DNA of 64,000 bases from Owenia fusiformis. Taxonomy: Eukaryota; Annelida; Polychaeta; Sabellida; Oweniidae. The stretch is taken from assembly GCA_903813345.2 (NCBI GenBank), contig CAIIXF020000010.1:3093169-3157168 (forward strand), written 5' to 3'. Shown here in pieces: positions 59,795-64,000 of this stretch. The position numbers and the translations under genes are program-made. The notes beneath the pieces were generated by a model. The model had not been told where the DNA came from, did not search any database, and saw only the letters and a list, made by a program, of their open reading frames with translations. Position 1 is the first letter of the stretch, and each line of letters opens with the position of its first letter.

Positions 59795-60964
59795 ACTGTA
59801 TTCACTAGGGCATAGCATTTCTACTGAAATGTGTAATCAGTTTAAATAATATGTGTCAATGATTTAAAAAAAACAGAGCTTATTTTTCAAAACTCTAAAC
59901 TTGAAAAAATCTGGAGGAAAATATGGAAAATATTCTTTGGCAAATTATTTATCATGTTCTGTGTATGGAATAATTAAATTACATAGGATGCTTCCTTTAT
60001 AGCAGACTCTAATCAAACTGTGAGTCTCTCTGTAATAAGGTTTGTTTTGCCTTGCCAAATTATTTTTGTTTTGTTTATGGATTAATAAAGTTTCTTTAGA
60101 CACATCCTTCAAAGCAGACTCTAATCAAACTAGAGAAACTGAGTCTTTCTGTAATCAGAGTTTTTTAAGTTATGCTTATTGACTTAATTATTTAAAACAC
60201 ATCCTGTAATGTCTGATTGCATCTTCTCTATCAAATCAAAAATATCAAATCAATAAACAGATTATTTTCTGATTGAAGGATTTCTTCCTTCCAGACAGAT
60301 CTTCCCTCCTTTATAATTGTGATAATTTCTCAGGTGAAGTATAAGTGTCTGAATTTGTAAAATTCAAGACTTCACTCCAATCAAAATTATTTCAAATGTT
60401 TTTGCAATAACTTAAAAAGTAGTGAAGGGATTTTGTAAAAATGATTGTCATGACAGTGAGGGGACTTGCTATGCCTTAGCATTGCTGTTACATGTATCTA
60501 GATAATATACATGTGAGTGAGACAATCGTCATCCTTCAAAGTTAAATGAAAATTTTTTCAATATATTTTCATTCACAAGACAAGTTTACTAAACTATTTC
60601 AATACTTTAAATATCTTTTTGATCAAAAACTTTAAATTCTGACATGTATGCATGAAATACATACATTTGAAATATATATTTTAAAGAGCAATATAATTAT
60701 TTTATGTTGTATTGAGATAATATTGCCATAGGTTTAAAGGGTTGCATTCGATTGAAACGGTTGCAAGAAATTCAATCAAAATTTTCAAGCGTTTACAATA
60801 GTTACATATGATTGAAACATTTTCAATGAGTTTACAACCAAAATTGTAATGGTTGCGTTGTAACGGTTGGCATGGTTGCATAAATGATCGGATCAATGAT
60901 TGTGCAATGATTGTGCAACAGTTTAAATTCGGACTTTCAAGGTTGAATTTTTTAGCTTCCTAGT

Positions 60965-62006
60965 CAACTCGTACCCAAGACAACTCGTACCCAAGACAAC
61001 TTGTACCCAAGACAACTCGTACCCAAGTCAACTGGTACCCAAGACAACTCGTACCCACGTTTATTTTCTGTATTATGGGTGCATATAAGAAAACAAATTG
61101 AGTCTGTGTCAAAATGTTTAATGTTATAATGTGCCTCAATATTTTTTCTGAATTTAGAAGACATTTTTTCTCAATGGATTAAGCAAAGCATTTTGTTTTA
61201 ACTTGGATTACCTTTGAAGTGCTTTGAAGGACTTGTTCTCAACTTTTTTTGTAATACATATCAATGAATATAATGTAATTACAACAGTAACTTTTCAACA
61301 AATGAATCAAACAATTAATTTAGCTTAGTGCATTCAGAGAAAATTAAATAAGGGAACTTTAATCTGTTAATTTTCTTTTCCATTTTGAACCTAATTGGAT
61401 TATATTTGAACACATGCATGCAAAGTGTATTATATCATGTATGAATAAGTATCAAAATAATATTTGATATTCATATTATTTAGAATATTTTTTATTGCTT
61501 AATTTTATGAAGGTGACTTCTTAGAATTATCATTCTTTAATCTGATAATATGAAATCCTAAATAGATTATCTGTTTAATAAGAAATAGGCGCAAGTTTTG
61601 AAAAACTTTATATTTTTGATAATACCATATTTCAAGATGAATTAGATCTGATACTTGTTCCAAACACTCATTAACATACAAAAATACCACTAATATTGTG
61701 AACAATGATTATGAATATGTAGAATAAACATAAATCTCTTCCCTCGAACATCTGAATCTGTGACCAATATATTTGGTCACAAATTTCAATCGATTTCTTC
61801 CAAAAACTCTTCTACATACTTCAAACTATTCTGAACTGTATGTAACCATTATAATATGTATATCTATACCCATTCCCAGCCCAACACTTGATTCAAAACA
61901 AAACATATACTTGGGTACAAGTTGTCTTGGGTACGAGTTGTCTTGGGTACGAGTTGTCTTGGGTACGACTTGACTTGGGTACGAGTTGTCTTGGGTACGA
62001 CTTGAC
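60965..62006. mobile_element. Foldback-type element with six 16-bp repeats on each arm
   Basis: CAACTCGTACCCAAGA and variants occur six times in a row at 60965-61059. The reverse complement (TTGGGTACGAGTTGTC type) occurs six times at 61911-62006. About 850 bp of AT-rich, non-coding sequence lies between. Inverted arms made of direct repeats are the hallmark of foldback elements. Confidence 0.8.
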
Positions 62007-62028
62007 CAGTTACCATTTTTTATAAGGG

Positions 62029-62820
62029 TGACTGCGTCGCTAACATGCTAAATATAAGAGTTAGCTGACGTTTGGGAGTCTGACTTACCTTCTAAAGGTT
62101 AGAACCCGAATCTTAATGAAACCATATCACCTTTGTTGCGTCGATGATGATGCATAAACATAGCATTTGATAGAAATTAGCGTAAATGCTTTTCCGACTT
62201 TTTCATTTTTCATCAATGTTGACTTCCGGGAAGGCGTTGTAGTTATCACGAAATAACGCATTGACCCTTGAACTTTACTTTGTTGACGTGTCAACCAAGC
62301 ATGTCTGGTGTGAAAATTAAAAGAATATTAGCAATGTTCTACATCCGCCAAGCTAAGTGAAGTAGTCAATATTTAAAATTACCAATTTCAAGTGAAGTAC
62401 GCAACGAACGAAACTGCGTGATCTACACTCCCACTATTGGTCTGAATGAAATGCTACGTAGAAATATGAGCCATCTGCTGTATTAGTCGATTAATAGAGT
62501 AAGACCTGTTGGTGATGCTTTATAATTTAGACCAAAACATTGAAGAACAAACGAACCTGTAAATCGTGAAAACAACGAACAAATATTCGGTTTTCACATA
62601 TGTTCGGTAATTTTTCGTATTGAAACTTCCGGAACTTACAAGGAAATCATTCATTTTCTCGATCCATGATTTACCTCTTGGATGTTGTGGCAAATGCTCC
62701 ATGGTTGACGCAACAAAGGTGATATGGTTTCATTAAGATTCGGGTTCTAACCTTTAGAAGGTAAGTCAGACTCCCAAACGTCAGCTAACTCTTATATTTA
62801 GCATGTTAGCGACGCAGTCA
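62029..62820. mobile_element. 792-bp element with identical 114-bp terminal inverted repeats
   Basis: The arms at 62029-62142 and 62707-62820 begin TGACTGCGTCGCTAACATGC and end TTTGTTGCGTC. By eye they are perfect reverse complements over 114 bp. The 564-bp middle has no substantial open frame. Complete arm identity implies a recent insertion or active arm conversion. The target duplication is not evident. Confidence 0.85.
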
Positions 62821-64000
62821 GGCCTTGAAAAAAGTAGTACATATCCAACTGGCAGCTCAAAAGAAACATTATAAATGTAGTTAAATCTGTCATATGCATC
62901 AGCCTGTGACAGCTCTAATCCAATGTTGAACTTGAGTGATTCCTTTGTTATTTACAAAGATATAATGATTTATATGAAACCCCATTGAAATAAAGTGTAG
63001 TCAAGCTGGCCATTATGCACCCTAAATCTAGTCATTACATTACCTACCTATGAACTAGACTTGAAAAGAATTGGTATCTTTTACCGACAGGACCGTTTGG
63101 TCTCAATCTGTACGGTTAGGTGCTATAGTGATGTACTCAACATTTTACAGCTCACGTGCATCAATATTTTGGAAGGGCTTTCATAACAATGAACATAACT
63201 CATGTTTTTATATGTACATATATATATGTATATTCTCATATTTATATTATCCAAGTAAAAGGATACTTAAAGTAGTATTAGCTACATGTCAATGACTTTC
63301 CCATAAAACATACCATATTCTCTCTAATGAGCGCACAGTTCCAATGAGCTCACATGATATGCCACTTGAATGCCATGTTGAATATGGTCTCAAGGAAACC
63401 TGATAGTAATAACAACAAAGGTTATTGGCGATATTTTTTCTAGATTTTTGGGATGTGCGCTTATAGAAATCTCTCCATATCATTCTCTTTTAAATTAATA
63501 TTTGGAGAATGGGCTCTGTGGTCATTTGAGAGAATACAACATGTGCTTTCATTACTAGGGTATTATATTTTATATGAGACTTGTCAAACGTTTAGATCCA
63601 GATGATTGAATTTCAATTTCATGTTTGTCTTGGTACTACAGTGAACAATGGGTGGTGGGATGGAAACATGATTTTCTCTAAACCTGAAAAAGGTAACCTA
63701 GTGTAATTTTTAGATCTTCATGATAATTAAATCATCTGTCAGATGACTAAATTTCAAGAATATTCCTGCATCACACACAGTGTAATTCCTTGTATATCCA
63801 ATTATAAATATTTTTGGGACACCCTGTATATCATGTGGTAACCTCATACTGTATAAGTGGTACTTTTGCCTAACCATTTAATTTGCCTATTGCCTAATTT
63901 TTACCAGGTTTGAAAATTGAATGTCGTAAATATTATCTTCAAAGCATAATCAAATGGGAAGTTTCTTGTCATTGGGAAAATTAGAATTTAAGAAAATGAT

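Larger units (their letters stand above)
58122..60955. mobile_element. Candidate 2.8-kb non-autonomous element with CAACCATTG-type subterminal repeats
   Basis: The left end TAAAAAATTCAACCTTGAAA, continuing GTCCGAATTTAAAC, is exactly mirrored at 60921-60954. Inside each end, many copies of CAACCATTG / CAATGATTG-like motifs occur over about 250 bp and are mirrored in orientation. Repeated subterminal motifs of this kind are typical of transposase binding sites. No transposase frame was seen. The target duplication is not certain. Confidence 0.6.
57881..64000. other. Right-hand region dense in mobile elements, no gene recognised
   Basis: It holds the promoter side of the MFS gene, then an element with inverted ends at 58122-60955, a foldback element at 60965-62006 and a long-TIR element at 62029-62820. 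From 62821 to the end I see only AT-rich sequence with no supported feature. No ABCG exon was found here. Confidence 0.5.

Overview
The window is nuclear DNA from an animal, most likely a marine invertebrate. It is AT-rich, and its genes are split into many short exons with GT-AG introns. It is crowded with minisatellites and short terminal-inverted-repeat (TIR) elements. The phylum cannot be fixed from the sequence. The (GGAC)n-tailed and hairpin-ended repeats resemble those of molluscs and other marine invertebrates (inference). No prokaryotic genes, CRISPR arrays, rRNAs or convincing tRNAs were seen.

Four protein-coding genes are supported. (1) On the minus strand, from 16533 to beyond position 1, lies a GOLM1/GOLM2-like type II Golgi membrane protein. 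It has nine exons in consistent phase, a long Q/N-rich exon, an acidic exon, a 27-bp microexon and a C-terminal region of 12-residue repeats cut by the window edge. (2) On the plus strand, 18070-27735, lies a complete nine-exon DNA polymerase lambda gene (POLL) encoding about 560 residues. Its intron 4 is almost entirely a 5.1-kb minisatellite of 82/84-bp units. (3) On the plus strand, from 32843 to beyond the right edge, lies an ABCG1/ABCG4-like half transporter; eleven exons are visible, covering the ATPase domain and the first membrane segments. (4) On the minus strand, 56417-57880, lies an intronless 487-residue major-facilitator transporter of Nodulin-like type. It probably sits inside an ABCG intron, because the last ABCG exons are not in the window.

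The GOLM-like and POLL genes are divergent, with about 1.5 kb of MITE-rich DNA between them. POLL and ABCG are about 5 kb apart. Introns and spacers carry many elements: a 448-bp hAT-type MITE with a perfect 8-bp target duplication, a 792-bp element with two identical 114-bp arms, a foldback element with six 16-bp repeats on each arm, a dispersed family ending in TGTCACCACC/GGTGGTGACA (one copy with a 14-unit core), several hairpin MITEs and at least nine tandem arrays.

The most unusual structure is in the ABCG gene. Intron 5 has a duplicated donor at one end, 39 bp apart and in frame. At the other end it has nine tandem 103-bp copies of the acceptor plus the first 84 bp of exon 6, of which only the last can give a functional protein. 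In POLL, the 82-bp minisatellite appears to have arisen from the 3' splice junction it now adjoins.
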